Of a DNA stretch of 64,000 bases, positions 53,027-63,999 are shown piece after piece; position 1 is the stretch's first letter; each line of letters starts with the position of its first letter. The stretch is from assembly GCA_963815375.1 (NCBI GenBank), contig CAWFGX010000005.1, forward strand, positions 1,488,001 to 1,552,000. The letters are read 5' to 3'. The notes under the pieces are model-generated. The model worked only from the letters and a program-made list of their open reading frames with translations, did not search any database and was not told the DNA's origin. The position numbers and the translations under genes are program-made. Source of the DNA: JASHPR01 sp963815375. Lineage in GTDB: Bacteria; Actinomycetota; Actinomycetes; Streptosporangiales; Streptosporangiaceae.

Positions 53027-55096
53027 CTACTGGGTGACGGCGTGCGTGCGGGGTGCGCCCGGGATCGCGGCCAGGCCACGCATCAGATCGGCGAACTGGG
53101 CGAACGTCAGGCTCTGGTCGGCGTCGGACAGGGCCTTGTCCGGGTCCGGGTGGACCTCGATGAGCAGGCCGTGGGCTCCGGCCGCGCGGGCCGCCCAGGC
53201 CATCGGCGCGACGTAACGGCGCTGGCCGGTGCCGTGGCTGGGGTCGACGATCACAGGCAGGTGCGACCGCTCACGGACCACGGCCACGGCCGACAGGTCC
53301 AGGGTGTTGCGGGTGGCGCTCTCAAAGGTCCGGATGCCGCGCTCGCAGAGGATCACCTGCTGGTTGCCCTGCGCCACCACATACTCGGCAGCGGCAAGCC
53401 ACTCCTCGACAGTGCTCGACAGCCCGCGCTTGAGCAGCACCGGCCGGTCCACCTTGCCGACCTCGCGGAGCAGGTCGAAGTTCTGCATGTTGCGCGCTCC
53501 GACCTGGAGGATGTCGGCGGTCTCCGCCATCCGCCGCACCTGGTCGACGGCCATCACCTCGGTAATGACCGGAAGCCCGGCCGCCCGTCCAGCCGCCAGC
53601 AGCAGGTCCAGCCCTTCCCAGCCGAGGCCCTGGAACGAGTACGGCGAGGTCCGTGGCTTGAACACGCCGCCGCGCAGCACGTGCGCCCCGTGCTCGCGGA
53701 CGAACCTCGCCGTGGCGTCGATCTGTTCACGGCTCTCTACGGAGCACGGCCCGGCCATCACCACGAAGCCGTCGCCGCCGACGAGCACGTCACCGACGCG
53801 GATCACGGTGTCGCCCTCCTTCGCGGCCCGGTCGACCAGCTTGTACTGGCGCGACCTCGGCGTGACCGGCCGCGGGGCCGCGGCCACCGCCTCCAGCATC
53901 TCTGCCCGGTCTTCCCCGGCCGGGCTGGGCTGGCTCGGGACGTCACCGGGCCGGGCCGGCGCCCGAAGCGCCTTGGCCGGGTAGCTGCCCAGGACCTTGA
54001 CGAACAGCGCCGCCGACCGCATCTCGTCGAGAGCGGCCGCCGTCCGGGGGTCGGCGGCGTTGCCCTCGAAGTCGATGAAGAACATATACTCCCAGGGCCG
54101 TCCGGGCCGGGGCCGGGACTCCAGCTTGGTCATCGAATGGCCGCTGCCCGACAGCACCTCCAGGCACCGCAGCAGGTCGCCCTCCTCGTGCCCGGTGACC
54201 AGGATGAGGCTGGTCTTGCACGGGACCCGGAGGTCCACGGTGACCGGGGTGGCGGACAGAACCACGAACCGGGTGTAGTTGTCGTCGATGTCCGCTATGC
54301 CCCGCCGGAGCACCACGAGGCCGTTCATAGCAGCGGCTTCCGGCGAGGCGATCGCCGCCACGGTGGCATCGCCGGATGCCGCCACCGCCTGCATGGCTCC
54401 GGCGGTGTCAAAGTAGGTCGTCGGCGTGGCGTTCGGCAGCGACTGCAGGAACTGGCTGCATTGCTCCAGCCCCTGCGGGTGCGAGAGGATCCGGCTCAGC
54501 GAGGAGAGCGGGACCTCGGCTGCTGCCGCAAGGCAGTGGTCGACCTTCCAGGTCTCCTCGCCGACGATGTAGAGCGGCTGCTCCCGCAGCAGCGCGTAGA
54601 CCTCGTTGATGCTCCCGGCCGTGGTGTTCTCGATCGGCAGCACCGCCAGGTCGGCGTCGCCGGCCAGGAGCGCGCCTGCCGCGTCACGGAACGTCCGGTG
54701 ACCGGTCTCCTCACCCCGCGTCCCGCGGCTGGCCAGGTATTTCTGCGCTGCCGCATGGCTGTAAGAGTGCTCGGCGCCCTGAAAAGCCACCCGGGCCCGC
54801 CCGCCACCGTCCCCGTTCAGGTGCCTGGCTTGCTGCGCGACCGAGTCGCTGATCAGCTCGCGGAAGATCGTGCGGGCCAGGCTGGCCGAGACGCCCAGCT
54901 CACTCGCTGCGGCGCTGACACGGTCCAGTACCTCCTGCTCCCGGCCGGGGTCCTGGATCCCCGCGGTTCCCTGTTCCTTTACCTGGGCTATGGCGTCGAT
55001 GAGCCCGCGCCGCCTGGCGATGAGCTGGACGATCTCGATATCGACCTCGTCAAGGCCCTGCCGCAGGCTGGCCACGTCTGCATGCTGCTTGGTCAC
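53027..55096 (-). CDS. Chorismate mutase - prephenate dehydratase - ACT - DAHP synthase fusion
   Basis: This 689-residue protein has four segments. AroQ chorismate mutase is at ~1-90 (DEVDIEIVQLIARRRGLIDA). Prephenate dehydratase is at ~100-285 (VAFQGAEHSYSHAAAQKYL, AVLPIENTTAGSINEVY, DNYTRFVVLS). An ACT domain is at ~290-375 (KTSLILVTGHEEGDLLRCLE, KLESRPRPGRPWEYMFFIDF; the ESRP motif binds Phe). A type-I DAHP synthase (AroF/KDO8P-synthase-like) is at ~410-680 (MAGPCSVESREQ, LRGGVFKPRTSPYSFQG, QVGARNMQNF, VDPSHGTGQRRY). It would combine the first shikimate step with the two steps from chorismate to phenylpyruvate, with Phe sensing in one chain. It is divergent from the MFS gene. Confidence 0.9.
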   Translation of the reverse strand: MTKQHADVASLRQGLDEVDIEIVQLIARRRGLIDAIAQVKEQGTAGIQDPGREQEVLDRVSAAASELGVSASLARTIFRELISDSVAQQARHLNGDGGGRARVAFQGAEHSYSHAAAQKYLASRGTRGEETGHRTFRDAAGALLAGDADLAVLPIENTTAGSINEVYALLREQPLYIVGEETWKVDHCLAAAAEVPLSSLSRILSHPQGLEQCSQFLQSLPNATPTTYFDTAGAMQAVAASGDATVAAIASPEAAAMNGLVVLRRGIADIDDNYTRFVVLSATPVTVDLRVPCKTSLILVTGHEEGDLLRCLEVLSGSGHSMTKLESRPRPGRPWEYMFFIDFEGNAADPRTAAALDEMRSAALFVKVLGSYPAKALRAPARPGDVPSQPSPAGEDRAEMLEAVAAAPRPVTPRSRQYKLVDRAAKEGDTVIRVGDVLVGGDGFVVMAGPCSVESREQIDATARFVREHGAHVLRGGVFKPRTSPYSFQGLGWEGLDLLLAAGRAAGLPVITEVMAVDQVRRMAETADILQVGARNMQNFDLLREVGKVDRPVLLKRGLSSTVEEWLAAAEYVVAQGNQQVILCERGIRTFESATRNTLDLSAVAVVRERSHLPVIVDPSHGTGQRRYVAPMAWAARAAGAHGLLIEVHPDPDKALSDADQSLTFAQFADLMRGLAAIPGAPRTHAVTQ

Positions 55097-55146
55097 CCCA
55101 GCAACGGTATCGGCCCCCGCAGGAAGCTCGTATCTAGACTCGGGGG

Positions 55147-56430
55147 GTGAGTGCGCAGCGAAGCCGGGCAGTGCCGCCTGCGGGCCCGATCCCGCCGCCG
55201 GACCGGCGCTGGCGGCCGGAAATGGTCCTGCTCGCGGTCGGCATCATGGTGCTCGCGCTCAACCTGCGCGCCGCGATCACCAGCCTCCCCCCGGTCTTCC
55301 CGGAGCTGTCCTCGGCGCTGCGGCTGTCCTCGGGATCGGTCGCGATCCTGGCGGCGACCCCGGTTGCCTGCTTCGGCGTGTTCTCCGGCCTCGGCGGCCC
55401 GCTCAGCCGCGCCTTCGGCGAGGAACGCGTGCTGCTGGCGGCCCTGCTGCTGCTGGCCGGCGGGCTGCTGCTGCGCGGCGCCGCACCGGGGTCGATGCTG
55501 TTCCCCGGAACCATCCTTGCGGGCGGCGCGATCGCTCTGATGAACGTGCTGCTGCCCAGCCTGGTCAAGCGCCGCAGCCCAGACCGTGCCGGGCTGTTGA
55601 TCGGCGCCTATCTGCTGATGCTCTCACTGGGCGCAGTGGTTGGTTCACTGATAGCTGTGCCCCTCTTTCATGCCGCTGGAGGAACGGCCGGAGGAGCGGG
55701 CTGGCCGGTGAAGATCACACTGGGGCTCTGGGCCCTGCCAGCGCTGGCCGCGGCCGCTGTGTGGCTGCCACAGGCCCGGTACCGCACCCGCCCGGTCAGT
55801 GCCGGACCCCCGGCGGGTGGCCAGGCACGCGGGGACGGCCGGGGAACCGGCCGCATCGCGGTACCGCGGCACGCACTGTCCTGGCAGGTTGCCGCGTACA
55901 TGGGGCTGCAGAGCCTGACCTACTACGCCACGCTGTCCTGGCTGCCCACGCTGCTGCGGGACCGCGGGGTCAGCGCCGCGGGTGCCGGCGGCCTGCTCGC
56001 GCTCATGAACGTCGGCAACGTAGTCACCGGTCTGCTCATCCCCATGCTCGCGCATCGCGCACGCAACCAGCGCCTGCTGGTGGCCGTGACCGTGGTCGCG
56101 ACGGCCATCGGCCTTACCGGGGTGCTGGTCGCCCCGGTCGGCAGCGCAGCAGGGTGGATCTTCCTGCTCGGTCTCGGACAGGGCTCCTCGCTCGGCCTGG
56201 CGATCTTCTTCACGATGGCCAGGGCACCCGACCCGGTCACCGCCGCGTCGCTGTCCGGGTTCGCCCAGGCCGCCGGCTACCTGCTGGCGACGACGGGACC
56301 GCTGGCCGTCGGGTTCCTGCACACCGCAACCGGCGGCTGGACGGTTCCGGTGCTGGCGCTGCTCGGCACCGTCGGCCTCCAGTTCTGGGCCGGCCTGCTG
56401 GCCAGCCGGGCCCGCATCCTCGGGTTATGA
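55147..56430 (+). CDS. MFS transporter, CynX/NimT-like
   Basis: This 427-residue protein has about twelve helices in two halves, with LAVGIMVLALNLRAAITSLP opening the first helix (the NLR-x-x-x-T signature of the CynX/NimT cyanate/nitroimidazole group), FSGLGGPLSRAFGEERVLLA as the intracellular 2-3 loop and LGQGSSLGLAIFFTMARAPD in the second half. It is a probable H+-coupled exporter of small molecules. A GTG start is used. Its stop overlaps the convergent oxidoreductase gene by 6 nt. It is divergent from the aromatic amino acid enzyme. Confidence 0.87.
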   Translation: MSAQRSRAVPPAGPIPPPDRRWRPEMVLLAVGIMVLALNLRAAITSLPPVFPELSSALRLSSGSVAILAATPVACFGVFSGLGGPLSRAFGEERVLLAALLLLAGGLLLRGAAPGSMLFPGTILAGGAIALMNVLLPSLVKRRSPDRAGLLIGAYLLMLSLGAVVGSLIAVPLFHAAGGTAGGAGWPVKITLGLWALPALAAAAVWLPQARYRTRPVSAGPPAGGQARGDGRGTGRIAVPRHALSWQVAAYMGLQSLTYYATLSWLPTLLRDRGVSAAGAGGLLALMNVGNVVTGLLIPMLAHRARNQRLLVAVTVVATAIGLTGVLVAPVGSAAGWIFLLGLGQGSSLGLAIFFTMARAPDPVTAASLSGFAQAAGYLLATTGPLAVGFLHTATGGWTVPVLALLGTVGLQFWAGLLASRARILGL

Positions 56431-57183
56431 CCGCTCAGCCGGGCCCGCTTCGATCACCCGGCGCACCCCGGCCTTGGTGGGCTCGAGCCCGAAGAACGTG
56501 ACTCGCCAGGTGGCGCCGGCCCGCGCCCACCGCTCCGGGTCGTCCTCCGGCGGGATCTCCACGATCACATCGAACGGCGCTCCAGCCGGGCGCGCCTGGC
56601 GGACCTCGCTGACCAGCTCAGCGAGCTCATCGGGGCCGGGCATCCCGATCGGGAACAGGCCGTCCCACTGCAGTGCCCGCCGCACCGGCCGCCGGTGCGG
56701 CCACTCGCCCGCGACCCACACCGGGATCCGCGGCTGCTGCACCGGAAGCGGCTCGAACTCACCGGCCCAGTACCTGCTCAGGTCGGCTAGGCCCTGGTCG
56801 AGCAGCCGGGCCCGCTCCCGCGGGTCGACCACCTCACCGAACGGCTCGAGCTCGTTGTTCCTGGAGCTGCCCAGCCCGACGCCGAACGTCAGGCGGCCCG
56901 AGCTCAGCCGGTCCAGGGTGACGGTCTCCCTGGCCACCTTGTGCACCCGCCGCCGGGACAGCGGTGTGACCAGCGGCCCGATCCGCACTCTGCTCGTGGC
57001 GCTCGCCACGGCCGCGAGCGTCACCCACGGGTCGGCCACGGCCCGGACCGGGGCCCGGTACGCGATGTGGTCCCAGACAAAGAACCCGTCCCAGCCCCGT
57101 TCCTCCGCTGCTGAAGCGAGCTCAGCCACCACCCGCGGGTCGGACAGCTCACCGAACAGTCCTACGTCGATTGCGTGCTTCAC
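56425..57183 (-). CDS. F420-type LLM-class oxidoreductase
   Basis: This 252-residue protein has a luciferase-like TIM-barrel: VGLFGELSDPRVVAELASAA, WDGFFVWDHIAYRAP, VTLAAVASATSRVRIGPLVT, VTLDRLSSGRLTFGVGLGSS and PVWVAGEWPHRRPVRRALQW. In actinomycetes such proteins usually use coenzyme F420 for two-electron chemistry; the substrate is unknown. It is slightly shorter than the family norm (~300) and lacks part of the insertion. It is convergent with the MFS gene. Confidence 0.85.
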   Translation of the reverse strand: MKHAIDVGLFGELSDPRVVAELASAAEERGWDGFFVWDHIAYRAPVRAVADPWVTLAAVASATSRVRIGPLVTPLSRRRVHKVARETVTLDRLSSGRLTFGVGLGSSRNNELEPFGEVVDPRERARLLDQGLADLSRYWAGEFEPLPVQQPRIPVWVAGEWPHRRPVRRALQWDGLFPIGMPGPDELAELVSEVRQARPAGAPFDVIVEIPPEDDPERWARAGATWRVTFFGLEPTKAGVRRVIEAGPAERS

Positions 57184-57331
57184 GGCCTTAGGCTACGAGC
57201 GGCCGGCCGGAGGTGAGGTGGCCTTGCCGTGCGGAACTAGACTCGGATGCTATGCCCGGGTCGGCTTGGCCTGCGCCGCGGGACCGCCGGGCAGCTAACC
57301 GCTGCGGCCCGACGACGGAGGTGCATGACCG

Positions 57332-59268
57332 GTGACGCTGCTGGAGACCATCTCAGGTCCGCGGGATCTCAAGAAGCTCAGCGCGGACCAGCTTCCGCGG
57401 CTGGCGAGCGAGATCCGCGACGTGCTGATCGAGACGGTCTCCCGGACCGGCGGCCACCTTGGGCCGAACCTCGGCGTCGTTGAGCTCACGATCGCCCTGC
57501 ACCGGGTGTTCGACTCACCCGTCGACAAGATCGTCTTCGACGTGGGCCACCAGGCCTACGTTCACAAACTCCTCACAGGCAGGAACACCCAGTTCGGCAC
57601 ACTGCGCCAGCTCGGCGGGGTATCCGGGTACCCGAACCGGGCCGAGTCCGAGCACGACCTGGTGGAGAACTCGCACGCATCCACCGGCCTGGCCTACGCC
57701 GACGGCCTGGCCAAGGCGTACAAGCTGCGGGGCGAGACCGACCGGGTCGTGGTCTGCGTTGTCGGCGACGGCGCGCTGACCGGCGGCATGGCCTGGGAGG
57801 CACTGAACAACATCGCCGTGGCCCACGACAGCCGGATCGTGATCGTGGTCAACGACAACGGCCGCTCCTATCAGCCGACGATCGGCGGCCTAGCCGACCA
57901 CCTCGCCACGATCCGGGTGTCCCAGCGCTATGAGCAGGTGCTCGAGTACATCAAGACGACGCTGGCGCACACGCCGCTGGTCGGGCCGCCGGTGTACGGG
58001 GCGCTGCACGGGATCAAGAAGGGCATCAAGGATGTACTGCAGCCGCAGGTTCTGTTCGAGGACCTGGGTCTGAAGTACCTCGGCCCGATCGACGGCCACG
58101 ACGAGCAGGTGCTCGAGTACGCGCTGCGCCGTGCCGGGGATTATGGCCGCCCGGTGATCGTGCACGTGATCACGAGGAAGGGGTTCGGCTACCCGCTGGC
58201 GGAGCAGAACGAGGAAGACTGCCTGCACCAGGTCCCCGTGGGACATTCACAAAACGAAAAGCCACGGTCGGCCCCGGCCGTACCCAAGCGGACCTGGTCG
58301 GAGGTTTTCGGCGACGCGCTGGCGGAGATCGGCGCTCAGCGCCCGGACGTCGTGGCGATCACCGCCGCGATGCTGCACCCGACCGGGCTTGGCGCGTTCC
58401 AGCGGGCGTTCCCTGACCGGGTCTTCGATGTCGGCATCGCCGAGCAGCACGCGATGACCAGCGCCGCCGGCCTGGCCATGGGCGGCCTGCACCCGGTGGT
58501 CGCCCTGTACGCGACGTTCCTGAACCGGGCCTTCGACCAGCTGCTGATGGACGTGGCGCTGCACCACCTGCCGGTCACGATCGCGCTGGACCGGGCCGGG
58601 GTGACCGGCCCGGACGGGGCCAGCCACCATGGCATGTGGGACGGGTCGATCCTGCAGGTCGTGCCTGGGCTGCGGATCGCCGCGCCGAGGGATGCCAGCC
58701 GCATCGCCGAGCTGCTGAGCGAGGCGGTGGCGGTGACCGACGGCCCGACCCTCGTCCGCTACCCGAAGGGCACGATCGGCCCCGAGGCCGAGGCCATCGG
58801 CAAGCTCGGCGGCATGGACGTGCTGGCCCGGCCGGCCAGCGTGGCCGCCAGCGATGTGCTGCTGCTGGGGGCCGGGCCGATGGCGGTCGTCGCCGTCGCC
58901 GCTGCTGATCGCCTCGCCGACCAGGGCATCGGCGTGACGGTTGTCGACCCGCGCTGGGTCAAGCCGCTCGACGGCGCCCTTCTGGACGCGGCCCGCCAGC
59001 ACCGGCTCGTAGTGACGGTCGAGGACAACGGCAGGGCAGGCGGCTTCGGTGACGCGGTTTGCCGGATGCTGCGCGACCACGACGTGGACACCCCTGTGAA
59101 GACCTTCGGGATCCCCCAGGCGTTTCTCGACCACGGCGAGCGCGGCCAGATCCTGGACGACCTCGGCCTGGCTCCGCAGCCTCTCGCCCGGGCGATCACC
59201 GAGGCGGTGGCCAGCCGTTCCGCGGACCCTGCCCGCGACCCAGCCCGCGTGGTGGACAATCGAGAGAC

Positions 59269-59272
<4 letters not shown>
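57332..59272 (+). CDS. dxs: 1-deoxy-D-xylulose-5-phosphate synthase
   Basis: This 646-residue TPP-dependent enzyme condenses pyruvate and glyceraldehyde 3-phosphate, the first step of the MEP isoprenoid pathway. It has the catalytic GHQAYVHKLLTGR, the TPP/Mg motif GDGALTGGMAWEALNN to NDNGRSYQPTIGG, PIDGHD, the second-domain DVGIAEQHAMTSAAGLAMGG and DRAGVTGPDGASHHGMWD, and a C-terminal transketolase domain. The GTG start lies 9 nt after GGAGG; an ATG at 57324 is in another frame. ATGA couples it to the reductase gene, which could supply electrons to the iron-sulfur enzymes later in the pathway (inference). Confidence 0.96.
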
Positions 59273-60726
<1,454 letters not shown>

Positions 60727-60732
60727 CGCTTC

Positions 60733-60805
60733 GCGCGTCCAGCAGCTGTTCAGCGACCCGAAAGACCCCCGCACCGCCGACTACGTCCACGGCCGCTTCG
60801 GCTGA
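60733..60805 (+). pseudogene. C-terminal end of a pstB-like gene
   Basis: The plus strand reads VQQLFSDPKDPRTADYVHGR, then FG and a stop at 60805. This is the typical last segment of phosphate-import ATPase PstB. The rest of the ABC ATPase is absent because FprA lies directly upstream. It is a relic of a deletion. Confidence 0.6.
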
Positions 60806-60969
60806 CGAGGACCTCCCCGCTCATCGCTGTCCCGCAAAGCAGGTTCATCTCCGCACGGCTGTTGACCTGTGTCAGCGCGGGTAGAGGACCGACGGGCGGG
60901 GCGGGCCGTGTTTGCGGCTGGGGTGGCCAGCGCGGAGACTGGAAGCGAAGGGATTCGGCGGTCACGTTG

Positions 60970-61824
60970 GTGTCGAGACAGCTGCCAGGTGCTCCCGGGG
61001 ACGGAGAGCCGGACGCGGCTGGAGACAATACAGGTCCCTCGGAGCAGCCCGACGGGCCCGGGAGCGCCGGGCGGCCCGCGTCAGCGGCCAGACCGCCTGC
61101 TCTGCGGATACGACGGTGGCCGTGGCCGGAACGGCTGCGGGCAGCTGATGTTGTCTGTATCGCCGGACTCGCTGTGAGCGGTATCTACTACTTCGCGATG
61201 ATCCCGCTCACACCACTGCTGATTGCCACGCACCCGGTGCTGCTCGAGCTGCTGTCCGGCTCCACGTCATCGATCGTCGCGGCCGGGGCGTTCTCCGACA
61301 TCGACAGTAAGGTCCAGATGACCGTCGTCGTCGCCGCGGCACTGCCAGGCCTGATGAAGTTCGACCTGTTCTACTGGTGGGCTGGGGTGCTCTGGGGGCG
61401 CCGTGCCTTGATGTGGTTCGGCACCCACGGCGACCGCAAGGCAGATACGGTCAGCGTGCTCGAGCGGCGCGGACCACGGTTCGCGGGCCCCATCGTGGCG
61501 CTGTCCTCCTTCCTGCCTATCGCGCCAACGCCACTGATCTATGCGGCGGTTGGCTCGGTCGGCCTGGGACCAGTCGCGTTCCTGATCTTCGACACGATCG
61601 GCTCGACAGCGTGGGCGATCCTGCTCGCAGTGCTCGGGTACCAGCTCGGGCCGAGCGGGGTAGCCGTCGCCAACCTGGTGTCGCGTTACGCGCTGATCTC
61701 CGCCCTGGTGCTGCTCGCTATCGCCCTGGCACCGCACGGCTGGCACCTGCTGCGCGCGCTGCAGGCGCGCGCCCGAGCACGGGCACGATCTGAGCCCCCG
61801 GACACCCCGGGGGACACGCCTTGA
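60970..61824 (+). CDS. DedA/VTT-domain-like membrane protein
   Basis: This protein of about 284 residues has a Pro/Ala/Arg-rich cytoplasmic N-terminus (60+ residues), then helices VVCIAGLAVSGIYYFAMIPL, VVVAAALPGLMKFDLFYWWA, GPIVALSSFLPIAPTPLIYA (the DedA-like re-entrant loop with its Pro pair), LIFDTIGSTAWAILLAVLGY and YALISALVLLAIALAP. DedA/VTT proteins flip or transport lipids such as undecaprenyl phosphate across the membrane. The start is uncertain: GTG 60970 is chosen, but the frame is open to 60862. Confidence 0.7.
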   Translation: MSRQLPGAPGDGEPDAAGDNTGPSEQPDGPGSAGRPASAARPPALRIRRWPWPERLRAADVVCIAGLAVSGIYYFAMIPLTPLLIATHPVLLELLSGSTSSIVAAGAFSDIDSKVQMTVVVAAALPGLMKFDLFYWWAGVLWGRRALMWFGTHGDRKADTVSVLERRGPRFAGPIVALSSFLPIAPTPLIYAAVGSVGLGPVAFLIFDTIGSTAWAILLAVLGYQLGPSGVAVANLVSRYALISALVLLAIALAPHGWHLLRALQARARARARSEPPDTPGDTP

Positions 61825-61855
61825 TAGGCCGCTGATCGCACGGAATGATGGCGGC

Positions 61856-63121
61856 GTGGGCTTGGTAAGCGATGCGCCAGTCATCGATCCGGAAAAGCTG
61901 CGGCGCCTGCTCGGCGCGCCGGAACTCGGCTGGCTGGTGGACCGGATCCGGATCAGGCTGGAACGCGGTGAGCCCGTCGACGGCACGGTCACGCTGGTCG
62001 GCGCCACCCCAGAGCAGCGCAAGGCTGCGGCCCGGCTGGTCGGCCACCGGCTCGGGCGCGGAACCTCGCTCAGCGTCCCGCTGCCGGAGGTGGAGGCGGC
62101 GCTGCGCCGGGCCGGGATCACGTCCGGGCTGCGCGGCGCGGTCGAGACCCTGGCGGGACGCCCAGTCCGGAACCCCCAGGCAGAGCGGGCCGCCGAGATC
62201 GAGCGCTTCCATGGGGCGCTGGACGCAGCGCGGCGCAGCCACCTGAGAGGGGCGGAGTGGCACGCTACCTGGCTGGACGAGATCACCAAGGACTCCAGCC
62301 TTATCCGGATGGTGCGGCAGGGGCAAGGACACCTGCTCGCCGAGGCGACAGCGGTGCTTGAGCGCCTGCCGGACGGCGCCAGCGAGTCGGCGGTGCTGCT
62401 CCCCGCGCTGGCCGAGGCGGTCACAGGCGATGCCGGGGCGCTGAACGCTACGCCGCTTGCGACCCTGGTGCTCCGGGCGCTGGCGCTGCGGGAGGGAGTG
62501 CCGATGCCGGCTGGCCGCCAGGCGGAGCGCGCCCTGTGGACGGCGGCTGGCGTCGTCACCGACGACCTGAGCAGCCAGGTTCTGGTGCTCAACGTGCGGG
62601 CTGGCGGTGAGCGGCTCGGGAGCTGGCTGACCGAGGCCGCCGAGGCCGGAGAGCCGTTCCGGGTCACCCTGCATCAGCTGTCAGTCATGTCGATCCTGCC
62701 ACTGGCCATCGACCTGTATGTGTGCCAGAACGCCGCCGTGGTGCAGGCAGCAGCCAGTCAGCTGGGCGCAGCAAGCGCGCCGCTGGTCTGCACCGAGGGC
62801 GAGCCGTCGGTGGCCTGCCGCCGGCTGCTGCAGACCGCCATCGCGACCGGAACCCGGATCCACTGGCACAGCGACGTGGACTGGGCCGGGCTGCGGCAGA
62901 CCACGGCGGCGATCTCACGCCTGGGCGCCACGCCCTGGGTTATGAGCGCGGGTGACTATGAGGCGGCTGCGGGCACGTGCTCCGAGCCGCTGCGTGGCCC
63001 GGCTGCAGAGAGCCCGTGGGACCCGCGGCTGGCCGAGCTGATGCACGCCCACGGCCGGGCGGTCACCGAGGACCGGCAGCTCCCCTCGCTGCTCGCAGGC
63101 TTGGCCGGCCGCTTAGCCTGA
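61856..63121 (+). CDS. TIGR02679/DUF2399-type protein with JetD-like TOPRIM domain
   Basis: The N-terminal half of this 421-residue protein (LLGAPELGWLVDRIRIRLER, GTVTLVGATPEQRKAAARLV) resembles the DUF3323/TIGR02679 group. The C-terminal part has VCQNAAVVQAAASQLGAASA, LVCTEGEPSVACRRLLQTAI and IHWHSDVDWAGLRQTTAAIS. The Glu after Cys-Thr and the Asp-x-Asp are the metal-binding residues of the DUF2399 TOPRIM fold found in JetD, the nuclease of the Wadjet anti-plasmid system. JetA, JetB and JetC are not seen near it, so it is an orphan. The start could be the GTG at 61856. Confidence 0.75.
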   Translation: MGLVSDAPVIDPEKLRRLLGAPELGWLVDRIRIRLERGEPVDGTVTLVGATPEQRKAAARLVGHRLGRGTSLSVPLPEVEAALRRAGITSGLRGAVETLAGRPVRNPQAERAAEIERFHGALDAARRSHLRGAEWHATWLDEITKDSSLIRMVRQGQGHLLAEATAVLERLPDGASESAVLLPALAEAVTGDAGALNATPLATLVLRALALREGVPMPAGRQAERALWTAAGVVTDDLSSQVLVLNVRAGGERLGSWLTEAAEAGEPFRVTLHQLSVMSILPLAIDLYVCQNAAVVQAAASQLGAASAPLVCTEGEPSVACRRLLQTAIATGTRIHWHSDVDWAGLRQTTAAISRLGATPWVMSAGDYEAAAGTCSEPLRGPAAESPWDPRLAELMHAHGRAVTEDRQLPSLLAGLAGRLA

Positions 63122-63150
63122 GCCGCTTCCTGGCCGGCCCCGGTGTGCGT

Positions 63151-63999
63151 TCAGGCATTCAGGGCTTTCAGCAGCGCGCGGGTGCGCAGCTGGTCCTCGC
63201 CTCGGGAGTACTCTGCCGCGATCAAGTCGGTCACGCCAGCCTGCGCTAGCGCCTCGACCTGGGCCGCGACCGACGCCTCGTCCCCGGCCAGCACGACGTC
63301 CCCGGGCCCAGCGGCGCCTTCCCGGTCGAGCATCGCCCGGTAGGACGGAAGCTGGCCGTAGATGGCGAAGGCCCGGTTCGCCCGGGCGCGGGCAGCGTCC
63401 GGGTCACTGGTGACGCAGACCGGCAGCATGCACGCGACCCGCGGAGCGGGCCGCCCGGCCTCGGCTGCGGCCTTCGTGATCGCCGGCACTATGTGATCGC
63501 GGACGGTGAGCGGCCCGGTCATCCACAGAATCGTCCCGTCGGTCCGCTGCCCGGCCAGGCTCAGCATCTGCGGCGCGAGCGCCGCCAGCAGCACCGGCAC
63601 CCGGCCCGGCCGCGGGGTCGTCAGCGTGATCCCGGCGCGGAGGGTATCGCCGTCAAAGGCCGCGGCCTGGCCATCGAGCAGCGGCAGCAGCACCGACAGG
63701 TACTCGCGCATGTGCCGAGCTGGCCGGTCGAAGCTGTAGCCGTACATGTCCTCGATGACGATCTTGTGGGACAGGCCGATGCCGAGAGTCAGCCGCCCGC
63801 CGACGGCGGTGGCCGTCGTGAGCGCCTGCTGCGCCAGCACCGCCGGGTGGCGCGGGTAGGTCGGCACGACAGCCGTGCCGAGCTCGATTCCTGGCACCTG
63901 ACTGCCGGCGACCGCCAGCGCGGTGAGCGCGTCAAGCCCGAAGATGTTCGACATCCAAGCGGACGAGAACCCGTCGTCGGCCGCCTCGCGCAGCGCGTC
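63151..63999 (-). CDS. F420-type LLM-class oxidoreductase, 5' end outside window
   Basis: The frame runs open off the right edge, so the gene begins beyond base 64000. The visible part has SNIFGLDALTALAVAGSQVP, TAVVPTYPRHPAVLAQQALT, GRLTLGIGLSHKIVIEDMYG and VPVLLAALAPQMLSLAGQRT, then DGTILWMTGPLTVRDHIVPA. This is the luciferase-like TIM-barrel of the TIGR03564-type F420-dependent group. The substrate is unknown. It is convergent with the TOPRIM gene. Confidence 0.87.
   Translation of the reverse strand, partial: DALREAADDGFSSAWMSNIFGLDALTALAVAGSQVPGIELGTAVVPTYPRHPAVLAQQALTTATAVGGRLTLGIGLSHKIVIEDMYGYSFDRPARHMREYLSVLLPLLDGQAAAFDGDTLRAGITLTTPRPGRVPVLLAALAPQMLSLAGQRTDGTILWMTGPLTVRDHIVPAITKAAAEAGRPAPRVACMLPVCVTSDPDAARARANRAFAIYGQLPSYRAMLDREGAAGPGDVVLAGDEASVAAQVEALAQAGVTDLIAAEYSRGEDQLRTRALLKALNA

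Noticed and set aside
61856..63121. Complete Wadjet defence system
   Set aside because: Only a JetD-like protein is visible; flanking genes are a DedA-type membrane protein and an LLM oxidoreductase, with no SMC-like JetC or JetA/JetB.
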